Positions 1 to 8,306 of a stretch of 64,000 nt of DNA are shown piece by piece. Position 1 is the first letter of the stretch. The number at the start of each line of letters is the position of its first letter. Below the pieces are notes generated by a model. The model saw only the letters and a program-made list of their open reading frames with translations, was not told the origin of the DNA and ran no database searches. The DNA is from JAPOUP01 sp965203255. Its GTDB lineage: Bacteria > Pseudomonadota > Alphaproteobacteria > Rhodobacterales > Rhodobacteraceae. The stretch lies in assembly GCA_965203255.1 (NCBI GenBank), contig OZ241882.1, positions 868,001 to 932,000 on the forward strand, written 5' to 3'. The position numbers and the translations under genes are program-made.

Positions 1-1
1 T

Positions 2-166
2 ATAGGTGGCGTATGGGGCTATGCGGATTTTCTGGATGCATTCGACGATCCAGACTCAGAGTATAGGGAGTACCTACCGGGATATTTCGGGGATGGCGTG
101 GTTTACGACCCCGAAGACGCGGAACTGGATGCTAGAATCGAGGCGGTCGAAGCGTTGAAGCGTTAA
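2..166 (+). CDS. C-terminal end of a plasmid pRiA4b ORF-3-like protein (cut by window edge)
   Basis: The second reading frame is open from the first bases of the window to a TAA at 164-166, giving 54 residues. It contains GGVWGYADFLDAFDDPDSE, followed by a glycine/aspartate stretch and DPED. This is the characteristic end of pRiA4b ORF-3-like proteins, where a GGxWGY...FL...DP motif precedes an FDP-type tail. The family is of unknown function and common on plasmids and mobile islands. The 5' part lies outside the window, so start and full length are unknown. Confidence 0.7.
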   Translation: MGGVWGYADFLDAFDDPDSEYREYLPGYFGDGVVYDPEDAELDARIEAVEALKR

Positions 167-550
167 GCGGCGCCTGTCAATCAGTTGCATTTTCACTCCA
201 GCATCTGGCGTCCCAAGACACTTCGAAGGACGATAGCAGTCGTCAATTCAGAGTGTCCTCAAGCGCGACCTCACTGCCTGTTCTGGCGAGATCGCTCGCT
301 GTTGTGAGGCAAGTCTTGGGCTGCGCGGATTTCGGAAACCTAACACGCGTCGACTAGCCGAACCATAGCTGCGCCATAGATTTGACGACACGTTGCGTGC
401 AGCGAAAGCTCGCCGACTACGCCAACCGTCACAGCGGAGTCAGGCTGGTGCGATATAGCTGTTGCGCAAGCAACTCTCTTGGCAGGGTCAATGCGCCGGG
501 ATATTGTGCATCCATGCAGGCAAGAATAGCGGTGTTTTCCAGATATACGA
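167..550. other. Intergenic stretch without a recognised gene
   Basis: Between the pRiA4b-like gene end and the membrane protein gene I see no conserved coding sequence, RNA gene or repeat. A 60-codon open frame at 382-564 has an unnatural composition and overlaps the next gene. Confidence 0.5.
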
Positions 551-1558
551 ATGACTGCCCTTAAGGGATACCAGCGGTTGGAGTGCCCAGGTGTGTGGCG
601 CGCATCGCCCGAGCATCAGCGTAAGAATGTAATCGTTGCCGTTGGAACCGCGACGCTGGTAATGTACGACTACGCCGATAAGCCGCTAACCCATTGGTCA
701 CTTCCCGCATTGGTCCGATTGAATGGCGATGCCAGACCCGCGATCTTCGCACCTGGCACCGAATCTACTGAGGAACTGGAAGTCAGTGACGACTCGATGA
801 TCGACGCCATCGAACGGGTCCAAAGAGTTGTAAAAAGACGCGGACCCCGAAACCGCAGGCCGCCGCTTTCTGTCATTGCAGCAACTCTATGCGCATTGCC
901 TATTATCTCCATTCTATGGCTCCCCGAACTGCTGACGACGCGGTCAGCCGCGGTGGTTCCGACAGCGAAACGGATCGAGCTCGGTGAGCGCCTTCTTTCC
1001 CATATTCAGCGCACATCCGGGCCCCCGTGCCACACACCATCTGGAACGGAGGCGCTCGATCGACTCTACACAAGGCTATTGGGCGGCCGAAAGGGACGGT
1101 TGGTTGTGCTGCCAAACGGCATTGCACAATCCAACCACCTACCGGGAGGTTTGATTTTGGTCGACCCGGCACTTATCGAGAACCAGAATTCTCCTGATGT
1201 GGTCGCAGGCTATGTGATCGCTGAAGCTGTTCGCGCAGACGGGCACGATCCGATCGCCCGTATGCTGGAACAGGCGGGTCCTTTGGCCGCGCTTCGGTTG
1301 CTGACCACAGGCGATGTAACCGAAGACATGCTCAATGCCCAGGCTGCGGTATTGCTCTCCCAGCAACCTGAACCTGTAGGCTTGGGGGCACTTTTGGAAC
1401 GATTTCGGGAGGCCGGGCTATCCCCGATTCCCTACGCGAACGCAGCGAACAGAAATAGCGAAGTCGCACAGGGAACGTCGCAGTTTGGCCCGGGAGGCGA
1501 ATCACCAGTGCTTTCCGACGCCGACTGGGTAAGCCTTCAGAGAATATGCGAAAGATGA
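551..1558 (+). CDS. Conserved single-pass membrane protein with M48-like remnant, Rhodobacterales type
   Basis: The product has 335 residues. The N-terminal ~95 residues form a soluble domain (RLECPGVWRASPEHQ...LTHWSLPALVRLNG). A basic stretch KRRGPRNRR precedes one membrane segment at about residues 105-127. The C-terminal part contains LPGGLILVDPALIENQNSPD, which resembles the active-site region of M48 zinc peptidases (LPGG...) but lacks the HExxH motif, so any protease activity is probably lost. I recall similar full-length proteins from Rhodobacterales genomes, all of unknown function. The gene is intact and ends about 130 bp before an IS1595 element. Confidence 0.75.
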   Translation: MTALKGYQRLECPGVWRASPEHQRKNVIVAVGTATLVMYDYADKPLTHWSLPALVRLNGDARPAIFAPGTESTEELEVSDDSMIDAIERVQRVVKRRGPRNRRPPLSVIAATLCALPIISILWLPELLTTRSAAVVPTAKRIELGERLLSHIQRTSGPPCHTPSGTEALDRLYTRLLGGRKGRLVVLPNGIAQSNHLPGGLILVDPALIENQNSPDVVAGYVIAEAVRADGHDPIARMLEQAGPLAALRLLTTGDVTEDMLNAQAAVLLSQQPEPVGLGALLERFREAGLSPIPYANAANRNSEVAQGTSQFGPGGESPVLSDADWVSLQRICER

Positions 1559-1682
1559 GAATTCGCGGCCTCTACGGGATCAGAACGACTCTTCCCAACG
1601 ACGTAATGAACGGATCGGGTGATACAGGTTCCATTCCAGGGTTCTGGCACGACCACCTCAAACCTGGTCCATTGGGCCCAAT

Positions 1683-1690
1683 TCCACCAA
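1683..1690. repeat. Left 8-bp target-site duplication of the IS1595 element
   Basis: The sequence tccaccaa directly abuts the left inverted repeat. The same 8 bases follow the right inverted repeat at 4746-4753. Eight base pairs is the usual duplication length for IS1595-family insertion. Confidence 0.85.
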
Positions 1691-1708
1691 AAGGCTTATC
1701 CCTTTGAC
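1691..1708 (+). repeat. Left terminal inverted repeat of the IS1595 element
   Basis: AAGGCTTATCCCTTTGAC is the exact reverse complement of 4728-4745. Confidence 0.9.
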
Positions 1709-1884
1709 TACGGCACCGCAACATGTTGTACTGGTGGTCCGACGGCCGGTTTCCCGGATTCCGCCGGAATCCGGGCCGCCGCCGCCACGCGGCGGCCCGT
1801 CCGGAGCCGGAAGGATCGGGATTCTGGGGGACTGGGGGTCGGCGCCTCGGGCCGGGGCGGAGACCGGGCGTAGGTCCGCGGACG

Positions 1885-2346
1885 TCAGGCGCCTGGGTCG
1901 GTGAGGTCGCGGTACGTCGCGGGCGGCAGGCCGAGGCCGAGGCCCAGAAGCCTGTCGAAGGAGGTCCGCCGGTGGCGGCGGCGGTTCCATCGGAAGACGA
2001 ATTCGTCCAGGCAGCGCTGGGCATGCTTCCTGCGCAGCCCGTGGTACACGCCCATGGCCCAGCGCTTCAGGTTGGAGAAGACCCGGTGGATCCACCTCAG
2101 GACCTCGTGGGCCGGGCGGCCGCCGACCACCCTGCGCTCCCGCGGGTTGTCGGGCAGCCCGGTGTATCCGCTCCATCCGTCGGTGACGGTCCAGGCGCCC
2201 GGCGCGACCGCCCCGGCGATGAAGCCATGGAGCGCTTCGGCGCCGTAGTCCCCGACCGTCTCCAGCCGGATGCGGCGTGGACTGCCGTCCTCCGACAGAT
2301 GCCATGAGAGGCGCCGGCGTTTGCCTTCGCCGGTGATTCGGTGCAA
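1885..2346 (-). pseudogene. C-terminal half of IS1595-family (ISXO2-like) transposase
   Basis: This fragment holds the C-terminal part of a DDE transposase of the ISXO2-like type: RIRLETVGDYGAEALHGFI, the second catalytic aspartate in VVTDGWSGY-like WTVTDGWSGYTGL, and the conserved end block HRVFSNLKRWAMGVYHG...LDEFVFRWNRR. The frame stays open for some codons upstream of the TTG shown, up to the IS110 boundary. The missing zinc-ribbon and first catalytic residue are found at 4110-4661, so the gene is disrupted and presumably inactive. Confidence 0.85.
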
Positions 2347-2423
2347 GGGAATGACGATGGTGCAACATGTTGTGGCGGGGGGCCGCCGGACGGCAACCCC
2401 CTGCCGAATGAAAGGAGAGAAAG

Positions 2424-3755
2424 ATGAATGGTTCCAGAACCCCCTTCGAGGGCGACGTCAGCACGGTCCACGCGGCGCTGGAAGTGAGCGGCACGAGCTG
2501 GATACTGGCGGTGGGGGATCCGTCCGACACGTCGAAGGCAGGTCTCCATAAACTGGCGCCGCATGACGTGGACGGCCTGCTGGGGAGGCTCGGGCGGGCG
2601 CGCGGGCGGGCCGCGGTGTCCGGCGGCGATGTCCGGGTGATGCTGGTGTACGAGGCGGGCTACGAGGGCTTCTGGCTGGCCCGTCGGCTGGAGGGCGAGG
2701 ACCTCGAGGTGGTGGTCCGCCATCCGGCGAGCCTGGAGGTGGTGCGCAGGAAGAGGAAGGTGAGGACGGACCGGATCGACGCCCGCCGGATGGTCCGTGC
2801 GCTGCGGGCGTGGGACAGCGGCGACCGGGACGCGATGTCGCCGGTGCGGGTCCCGAGCGTCGCGGAGGAGGACGCGAAGCGGCTGCTGCGCCGGCGGGAG
2901 CGTCTGGTGCGGGAGCGCCGCCGCCTCTCGAACGCCGTCGACGGGCTTCTCAGGCTGCACGGGCTGTCCGGAGTGAATCCGGCGAGGCCGGGGTTCCGTG
3001 AGCGGCTCGGCGGGATGGAGACCGGCTACGGGGGACCGCTGCCGCCGGAGCTGCTGGCCGGGACCGGGGGCATCCTGGACCGGCTGGATCTGGTGCGTGC
3101 GGAACCCAGGGCTGTCGAGGCGAGGAAGGTGGAGATGCTGGAGGTGTCCAGGAAGGCCCTGGACAGCCTTCACGCGGATGCCGACGGGGCGGTGGCGGAG
3201 GCCGATGGGCCTCCCACCGCCTCCGTCCCCCGAAGGGAGACCCCCGATCCGGAAAACGCCACCGGGGAGGAAGGGGCGCGTCGTTCGGGCCGGTCCCACA
3301 TGCCTGCCGGCAGGCCGCAGGCGGGCACGGATCCGGCCCCGGGGAACGCCCACCACGCGGCGGCGCTGGTCCGGCTGCGCGGGGTCGGCCCGAACGACGC
3401 GCTGCTGCTGGGCGGCGAGATCTTCTACAGGGAGCTGCGCAACCGGCGGCAGCTGGCCAGCCTCGCGGGGCTGGCGCCGGTGCCCTTCGCGAGCGGCGGC
3501 ATCGACCACGACCAGGGGATCAGCAAGTCCGGCAGCGCGATGCTGCGCAGGCACCTGGTGCGGATGGCCTGGCGCTGGCTGAGGTTCCAGCCGGAGAGCG
3601 CGCTTGCCGCGTGGTTCAGGAATTACGTGAGCGCCCGCGACGGGCGTTCGCGCAGGCGCGGGGTCGTGGCGCTGGCGCGCAAGCTGCTGATCGCGCTGTG
3701 GCGGTTCGCCACCACCGGGCTGGTGCCGCAGGGCGCCGTCCTGTCGGAGACCTGA
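2424..3755 (+). CDS. IS110-family DEDD transposase (recombinase)
   Basis: The protein has 443 residues. The N-terminal RuvC-like domain carries the family acidic residues in MLVYEAGYEGFWLARRL (about residue 77) and KVRTDRIDARRM (about residues 112-120); the first aspartate of the usual GxDVS motif appears as Glu in AALEVSGTSW. The C-terminal Tnp domain has LVRLRGVGPNDALLLGGE and the serine-containing SGGIDHDQGISKSGSAML block. A low-complexity linker of about 60 residues separates the domains. The start is supported by AAAGGAG at 2411-2417. The gene is very GC-rich compared with the host genes. IS110 enzymes move without DDE chemistry and, in characterised members, are guided by an RNA made from the element end. 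Confidence 0.9.
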   Translation: MNGSRTPFEGDVSTVHAALEVSGTSWILAVGDPSDTSKAGLHKLAPHDVDGLLGRLGRARGRAAVSGGDVRVMLVYEAGYEGFWLARRLEGEDLEVVVRHPASLEVVRRKRKVRTDRIDARRMVRALRAWDSGDRDAMSPVRVPSVAEEDAKRLLRRRERLVRERRRLSNAVDGLLRLHGLSGVNPARPGFRERLGGMETGYGGPLPPELLAGTGGILDRLDLVRAEPRAVEARKVEMLEVSRKALDSLHADADGAVAEADGPPTASVPRRETPDPENATGEEGARRSGRSHMPAGRPQAGTDPAPGNAHHAAALVRLRGVGPNDALLLGGEIFYRELRNRRQLASLAGLAPVPFASGGIDHDQGISKSGSAMLRRHLVRMAWRWLRFQPESALAAWFRNYVSARDGRSRRRGVVALARKLLIALWRFATTGLVPQGAVLSET

Positions 3756-4075
3756 GCGCGGAAGGACAACCGAACACCCGGGCGGCCCGACGGGGCCTCC
3801 GGGGAACCCGGGCAGGGCGTGTGACCGGCGTGGAGCATGGTTCGCCGCACGACGCGGCACCGTCCCTCGGATGGGTCCCGCCCCCCGGAACGTCGCACCG
3901 GCCCGAATCGGGCATCGTGGTCACGGGGCCGGCATCGGCCAACCGAACCGGACAGGAGTATGGACGCGTCGTTGAGCGCGTCATGGAACCGCGACGTTCC
4001 GCCTGGACGGTCCCCGGTGGCACGGCAGCCGCCCCCGACGGAGGAAGGGACGCCGATGTGAGGTTATGAAAAAAA
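3756..4075 (+). other. Long non-coding right end of the IS110 element; possible guide (bridge) RNA region
   Basis: About 320 bp follow the transposase stop before IS1595 coding sequence resumes, against only about 50-75 bp before the transposase start. In IS110/IS1111 elements the long non-coding end makes the structured RNA that pairs with target and donor DNA. The stretch is rich in potential stems, for example around 3775-3800 and 3895-3950, but I could not fold it. The RNA is an inference from family knowledge and position. Confidence 0.3.
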
Positions 4076-4109
4076 GGTTCATGAAGAAGGGCGCTTGACT
4101 TGTAAGGTC

Positions 4110-4661
4110 TCATAAGAGCTCCACGGCCCCGGCGATGGGGATCCGGCCCGCCGCGCTGCGGCCCCGGCCAGCCACGCCCCTCTCCCCGCCGCCCTCCGGC
4201 CCGCCGCCGTCGCGGCAGGGCATCGACGCCTCGTCCACCTCCGCGATCCCCTGCAGCGGGCTCCGGTCCGGGTCCACCATGGCCCGCCGCAGCTTCTGGA
4301 GCAGCAGCCAGGCGCTTCTGTAGCTTCCGATTCCCAGTTGCGCCTGCAGCTGCAGCGCGGAGATGCCGTTGGAGTGCGTCGCCATGAGGTGGGCCGCAAG
4401 GAACCAGGTCCTGAGCGGAAGGTGGGAGCGGTGCATAACCGTTCCGGCCGTCACCGAGGTCTGGCGCCGGCGGTCCGCGCACTCCCGGCGGCAGCGCTCC
4501 CCCTTCAGCTCCCAGCCCCTCGTCCCGCCGCAGGCCGGGCACGCGAAGCCCTTGCCCCAGCGCAGCTCCGCAAGGCGCCGGGCGCAGGCGCCGTCGTCCG
4601 GCAGGAGTTCCCCGGACTCCTGGCGGGACATGGGGCGGTCGTCTTTCCATCGGCTTGGCAT
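4110..4661 (-). pseudogene. N-terminal half of IS1595-family transposase
   Basis: The fragment starts at a Met (MPSRWKDD) and holds the zinc-ribbon FACPACGGTRGWELKGE and the family signature RRRQTSVTAGTVMHRSHLPL, then the helical block MATHSNGISALQLQ and the first catalytic aspartate in LQGIAEVDEAS. The frame ends in RIPIAGAVELL followed by a stop created at the IS110 junction. It joins to the C-terminal half at 1885-2346. Confidence 0.85.
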
Positions 4662-4727
4662 GGGAGGAACATAAGGCGAACACGGCGGCGCGTCAACCCC
4701 TCCGACACAAAATATTGATCCGCCTTG

Positions 4728-4745
4728 GTCAAAGGGATAAGCCTT
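4728..4745 (-). repeat. Right terminal inverted repeat of the IS1595 element
   Basis: GTCAAAGGGATAAGCCTT, the exact inverse of the left end at 1691-1708. Confidence 0.9.
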
Positions 4746-4753
4746 TCCACCAA
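4746..4753. repeat. Right 8-bp target-site duplication of the IS1595 element
   Basis: tccaccaa, identical to 1683-1690. Removing 1691-4753 would restore the pre-insertion site. Confidence 0.85.
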
Positions 4754-4891
4754 ATACGATTGGCCGACCGCGGTACATGAGAGATCGAAAATCAAGTTGA
4801 GGCACGGCCAATTTGGGATGAATGGTGTCAAAGTCAATTGCAGATCAACCGCGACTTCGGAAACACTCAACTTTGACGCCCGCTATGGTAA

Positions 4892-5614
4892 TCAATTGCT
4901 GGTGGCAGCCAGCGCCTCGGCTAGATTGATTGCACCATCATAGAGCGCACGACCTACGATGGCTCCGTCTATCGCAGCGCCACACGATGCAAGCGCTGAC
5001 AAATCAGCCAGCGAACTGATTCCACCAGATGCGATGACAGGAACTCCCACAGAATTCGCCAGATTTGCTGTTGCCTCGATGTTTGGACCCTGCATGGCAC
5101 CGTCGCGGTCGATGTCGGTATAGATGACCGTCGCAACGCCGGCATCCTCAACCCAAAGCGCAAGATCGGTGGCTGAAGTCACTGTATCCTTGACCCACCC
5201 TCTAGTTGCGACGCGCCCGTCCCTGGCGTCAATGCCAACTGCGACCTGTCCCGGATACGAAGTGGCCGCCTCGCGTACAAGACCAGGATTCTCTATCGCT
5301 GCCGTTCCCAATATGACCCGGGCGACTCCCCGCTCCAGCCAGTGCTCGACAGTCGCCATGTCACGGATCCCACCACCGACCTGAACTGGACAGTTAACGG
5401 TTGCCAGAACTGAATCAATCGCCGCGCCGTTCACTGGGTGCCCGGCGATAGCACCATTCAGATCAACCAAATGCAGCCATTCGCAGCCTGCGTCCTGAAA
5501 CTGCAGGGCCTGCACCGCAGGATCGTCGGCAAACACGGTGGCCTGATCCATAGCCCCCCTAAGCAGCCGTACGCATTTCCCGTCCTTTAGATCGATTGCG
5601 GGATATAGAATCAT
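4892..5614 (-). CDS. hisA: HisA, phosphoribosylformimino-AICAR ribotide isomerase
   Basis: HisA catalyses the Amadori rearrangement of ProFAR to PRFAR, the fourth step of histidine synthesis, in the cytoplasm. The start was placed at MILYPAIDLKDGKCVRL, the conserved family N-terminus; the frame runs 15 codons further upstream without family similarity. The (beta/alpha)8 barrel carries the catalytic aspartates in YPAIDLKDG and VIYTDIDRDGAMQG, the phosphate-binding VQVGGGIRDMATV and ASGGISS, and the C-terminal AIVGRALYDGAI. The length of 240 residues is normal. No hisF, hisH or hisI lies beside it, and it is flanked by an IS1595 element downstream. Confidence 0.95.
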   Translation of the reverse strand: MILYPAIDLKDGKCVRLLRGAMDQATVFADDPAVQALQFQDAGCEWLHLVDLNGAIAGHPVNGAAIDSVLATVNCPVQVGGGIRDMATVEHWLERGVARVILGTAAIENPGLVREAATSYPGQVAVGIDARDGRVATRGWVKDTVTSATDLALWVEDAGVATVIYTDIDRDGAMQGPNIEATANLANSVGVPVIASGGISSLADLSALASCGAAIDGAIVGRALYDGAINLAEALAATSN

Positions 5615-5820
5615 GGTAGTGGTCCCATAGCGCTCAACATGCATATCCTGCCCGTTCAATCAAATACCTGCGCATGATCTTGACGTCATATCCGTCAATC
5701 TTCCCGTAGGAACCCGGGCTTCGGGTCGGTCTCGCAATTGGCTACCAGCGTGACAGTTAGACGAAGTCCAGCGATCTTCCGCCTTGGCCTCAAGCTTCAG
5801 TCGTACCATTCGCTCGACCT

Positions 5821-6642
5821 TCAGTCCCTTTGCCGTTTCATTCGATCTGCGACCTCCCGAGCCTTGGGATTATCAATCGCCTCCAACTCATCCAGTACAA
5901 CTGACCACAGAGCTTCATGTTCTTCTGCACACCTGCGAAGTAAGACTATGACTTCGTCATCGGCAATTGTTGCCAGCGCCCGAACGATGTGAGCGTTGGG
6001 AATTCTGTCGAGCAACGTCACAAGGCCCGCCCGGGCCGCTTTGTGCCCGAGCTTGCCCATAGTGATCAGTGCAGCCTTTCGCACCGCCCGGTCTGGATCG
6101 ACCATGCCCATCTCCAGTATCCGCGTAGGCGGAGAGACCCATTGCGCAAGGGAAAATGCGAGCGCACGAACAGTCGGCTGCGGACTTTTGATCCATACTT
6201 CAATTCGTTGACGAGTGAACCGGACCTTACAGGCAGCCGCTGCCTCCAGGACTGGAGGAAGGAGTGCTGTGGATAGGTCCAGCTGTTCGGCTATTCGCTT
6301 TACCAAAATCCCCGACTGATTCGTTCCCATCCGAGACAAAGCACTCAACACCGCGAGTTGCTCCGGGAACGGCCTGTTATCGCCAAATCCCCGGAATCGA
6401 TCCCAAAGCGCCCGGAGTGCCGGAACTGCGGCGTCGCCAAATCCACGTGATACCACCTCCTCACACAACAGTGTGGCTTCGGCGATTTTCGCACGAGGAA
6501 TACCCTCAAGGACTTCACGGTCACTGAGCAGACTTGGTTCAAACGGCGCTGCGGGCTCTGTGACAGACTGAACATCTCGCGGCGGGTCGCGGTGATCAAA
6601 CAGGCCTGACGAGCGTGATTGATTGGATCGAGTTCCCCTCAT
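5821..6642 (-). CDS. HEAT-repeat protein of unknown function
   Basis: The product has about 273 residues with no signal peptide or membrane segment. After a disordered proline- and serine-rich N-terminus it is almost entirely helical. The C-terminal half contains HEAT-like repeats: VRALAFSLAQWVSPPTRILEM, DRAVRKAALITMGKLGHKAA, and IPNAHIVRALATIADDEVI. Such repeats act as protein-binding scaffolds, and no enzymatic motif is visible. The start is uncertain: ATG at 6642 is chosen over TTG at 6666. It lies in the same direction as hisA, about 200 bp upstream of it, and need not be functionally related. Confidence 0.6.
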   Translation of the reverse strand: MRGTRSNQSRSSGLFDHRDPPRDVQSVTEPAAPFEPSLLSDREVLEGIPRAKIAEATLLCEEVVSRGFGDAAVPALRALWDRFRGFGDNRPFPEQLAVLSALSRMGTNQSGILVKRIAEQLDLSTALLPPVLEAAAACKVRFTRQRIEVWIKSPQPTVRALAFSLAQWVSPPTRILEMGMVDPDRAVRKAALITMGKLGHKAARAGLVTLLDRIPNAHIVRALATIADDEVIVLLRRCAEEHEALWSVVLDELEAIDNPKAREVADRMKRQRD

Positions 6643-7407
6643 TGAAACGTCTCGAAAGGCAGCCAATCCTCACAATTGAACCACCGAGGAAACCAATGTC
6701 CGAGGTCGATGAACATGCCAGCTATAATATCTGCTTCAGGCCACTGTGCAAACCGCCATTTGCATTTCGACCGAAGAGAATGCCAAACCGCGATTGATTG
6801 AGTTCAGCAGTAAAAAGGAACCTTCTGGCTTCACGCACTCCCCGGTCTGCCCCTTGATACGGTCCCCGAAGCTCCTTTGATTATTGTCGCCGCTCGTTCC
6901 ACGTATACGCCGTCGCTCCCGAAACCCACGCTGAAACACACGTCGCTTCACTACAGGAGCCGCAGAGCGAGCATCCGAAAAGCAATCTCACTTCCACCCT
7001 GAAGTGCAACACCACAGCATCCATGTCGGGCATCAAGCCAGAATCCGGAATTTCCGCGGACTTTGCAGTTCCGGATAGCGGTCCTGCCAGTCGTCTGCTG
7101 CGTAGACTTGCAGGGCCCGGAGGCCAGTCTGAACACCTGAACGCACGATAACCGATCTGCGCGACCCGCCATATATACGATCTGAACCAAATACATAGGT
7201 CTGATCCATTGCAAGACCCGGAACGACGCGATCTTCCCCACAGCCCATGGCCCTTCAGCCGGAAACGGAGGCTGGCCCGTTCCTTGATGCCGCGATCTTT
7301 CGGGACGCTATGACCACGGCTTTCAGCGGCTGCGAGGCCGCCGAAACCGTCTACATGCTGTTCCTCCGGCGCAATGGCCGCGCCATGCGCCGCATGCTGG
7401 CGGTGTC
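6643..7407. other. Intergenic stretch with an IS30-type end remnant
   Basis: No intact gene is recognised. Short open frames on both strands (for example 7033-7248 minus and 7247-7430 plus) have no family I recognise and may be fragments of decayed genes. The one identifiable item is the IS30-like terminal sequence at 6990-7013. Confidence 0.5.
6990..7013 (+). repeat. Solo IS30-type terminal sequence (remnant)
   Basis: The sequence from acttccaccctgaagtgcaa onward matches the left end of the IS30 element at 28196-28220 (ttccaccctgaagtgcaaca) and, with few changes, the ends at 29554-29581 and 63870-63893. No transposase lies next to it, so it is a scar or a captured end. Confidence 0.65.
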
Positions 7408-8295
7408 TCAACTCTTCCTCACAGGCGCGATCACGAAATCGAACTCCACATCCCAGAAGAAGGGAGCACCAAAACCCATTTCGTCAATGCGCACCGGATC
7501 CTCAATCCTGTTGAACGTTGCAAGGAGGCTCTCCTTCACACCAAAGACAGCATCACTGTGGATATAGGGATCGTCAGGGTCGAATATGTGCGTCGTAAGC
7601 TCATCATAACCTTCAGCGCTGATAATGCAGTGCAGATGCGCCGGCCGATATGGATGCCGACCAAGTTCGGCCAGGAGTGCCCCTATCGGACCGTCATCAG
7701 GAATTGGATAGTATTTTGGTTTCACGCCCCTGAACCAGTACCTACCATCCGCTCCGGTTCGGAACACGCCCCTGAGATTGTAATCTGGCTGATAACCCTT
7801 CTGTTGGACATCATAAAAACCTTCGTCATTGGCTTGCCAGACATCGATCCTAGCCCGCTCTACCGGGTTGCCATCCACATCAAGAATCCGGCCATGCACC
7901 ACCATTGGCTCGCCCTTGCCGTCGAGGCAGATGTTCGCGCCCATCTCGTATTCCGGTGCCCCGTCTACGTGAAACGGACCAAGCACCGTGTTTTCGGATG
8001 CACCGTTGGGTCGGCGGGAGTTGATTGCGTCGACCAACATGGACACGCCCCATATGTCGCTCATCAGAACGAACTCCTGCCGCCAATCATCGCATTTGTG
8101 ACCCACAGCCGTAAGAAACCTGATCGCCTCGAACCATTCTTCCCGAGTCGGCTCGATTTCCTTGACCGCCTCATGCAACTTGCGGATCACCACCTCCATC
8201 ACTTCGCGGAGACGCGGGTTCTCCGCATCCCGCATCCGGTCAACGACCACCTCCGCTGAGTTTTCCTCAGTGAAATAACCAAGACTCTGAGTCAT
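7408..8295 (-). CDS. Hydroxyquinol 1,2-dioxygenase (intradiol ring-cleaving)
   Basis: This non-haem Fe(III) enzyme opens the ring of hydroxyquinol between its two adjacent hydroxyls to give maleylacetate. The 295 residues show the N-terminal helical dimerisation domain typical of catechol/hydroxyquinol dioxygenases (WFEAIRFLTAVGHKCDDWRQ), then the beta-sandwich with VLGPFHVDGAP, GRILDVDGNPVERARIDVWQ, and the metal-binding region KPKYYPIPDDGP...HPYRPAHLHCIISA supplying the Tyr and His ligands. Hydroxyquinol rather than catechol as substrate is inferred from the neighbouring maleylacetate reductase. It is the last gene of the operon, 11 bp after the monooxygenase. Confidence 0.9.
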   Translation of the reverse strand: MTQSLGYFTEENSAEVVVDRMRDAENPRLREVMEVVIRKLHEAVKEIEPTREEWFEAIRFLTAVGHKCDDWRQEFVLMSDIWGVSMLVDAINSRRPNGASENTVLGPFHVDGAPEYEMGANICLDGKGEPMVVHGRILDVDGNPVERARIDVWQANDEGFYDVQQKGYQPDYNLRGVFRTGADGRYWFRGVKPKYYPIPDDGPIGALLAELGRHPYRPAHLHCIISAEGYDELTTHIFDPDDPYIHSDAVFGVKESLLATFNRIEDPVRIDEMGFGAPFFWDVEFDFVIAPVRKS

Positions 8296-8306
8296 CTACC
8301 TTCTCC

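Larger units (their letters stand above)
1691..4745. mobile_element. IS1595-family element interrupted by a nested IS110 element
   Basis: Perfect 18-bp terminal inverted repeats (AAGGCTTATCCCTTTGAC) lie at 1691-1708 and 4728-4745, flanked by identical 8-bp direct repeats. The minus-strand transposase gene is split: the N-terminal half lies at the right (4110-4661) and the C-terminal half at the left (1885-2346). A plus-strand IS110 transposase with its flanks lies between them. The outer element therefore inserted first and IS110 landed inside its gene. The exact IS110 ends are not resolved; they fall at about 2347-2375 and 4070-4110. Confidence 0.9.

Noticed and set aside
382..564. 60-codon open frame upstream of the membrane protein gene
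   Set aside because: No ribosome site, no recognisable similarity, and it overlaps the conserved gene start.
2097..3860. A 587-codon open frame on the minus strand opposite the IS110 transposase
   Set aside because: Shadow frame of a very GC-rich gene; arginine/proline-rich with no domain, and the plus-strand transposase explains the region.
6881..7411. 176-codon minus-strand frame in the gap before the dioxygenase gene
   Set aside because: Composition unlike host proteins, it contains the IS30-type end sequence, and no similarity was recognised.
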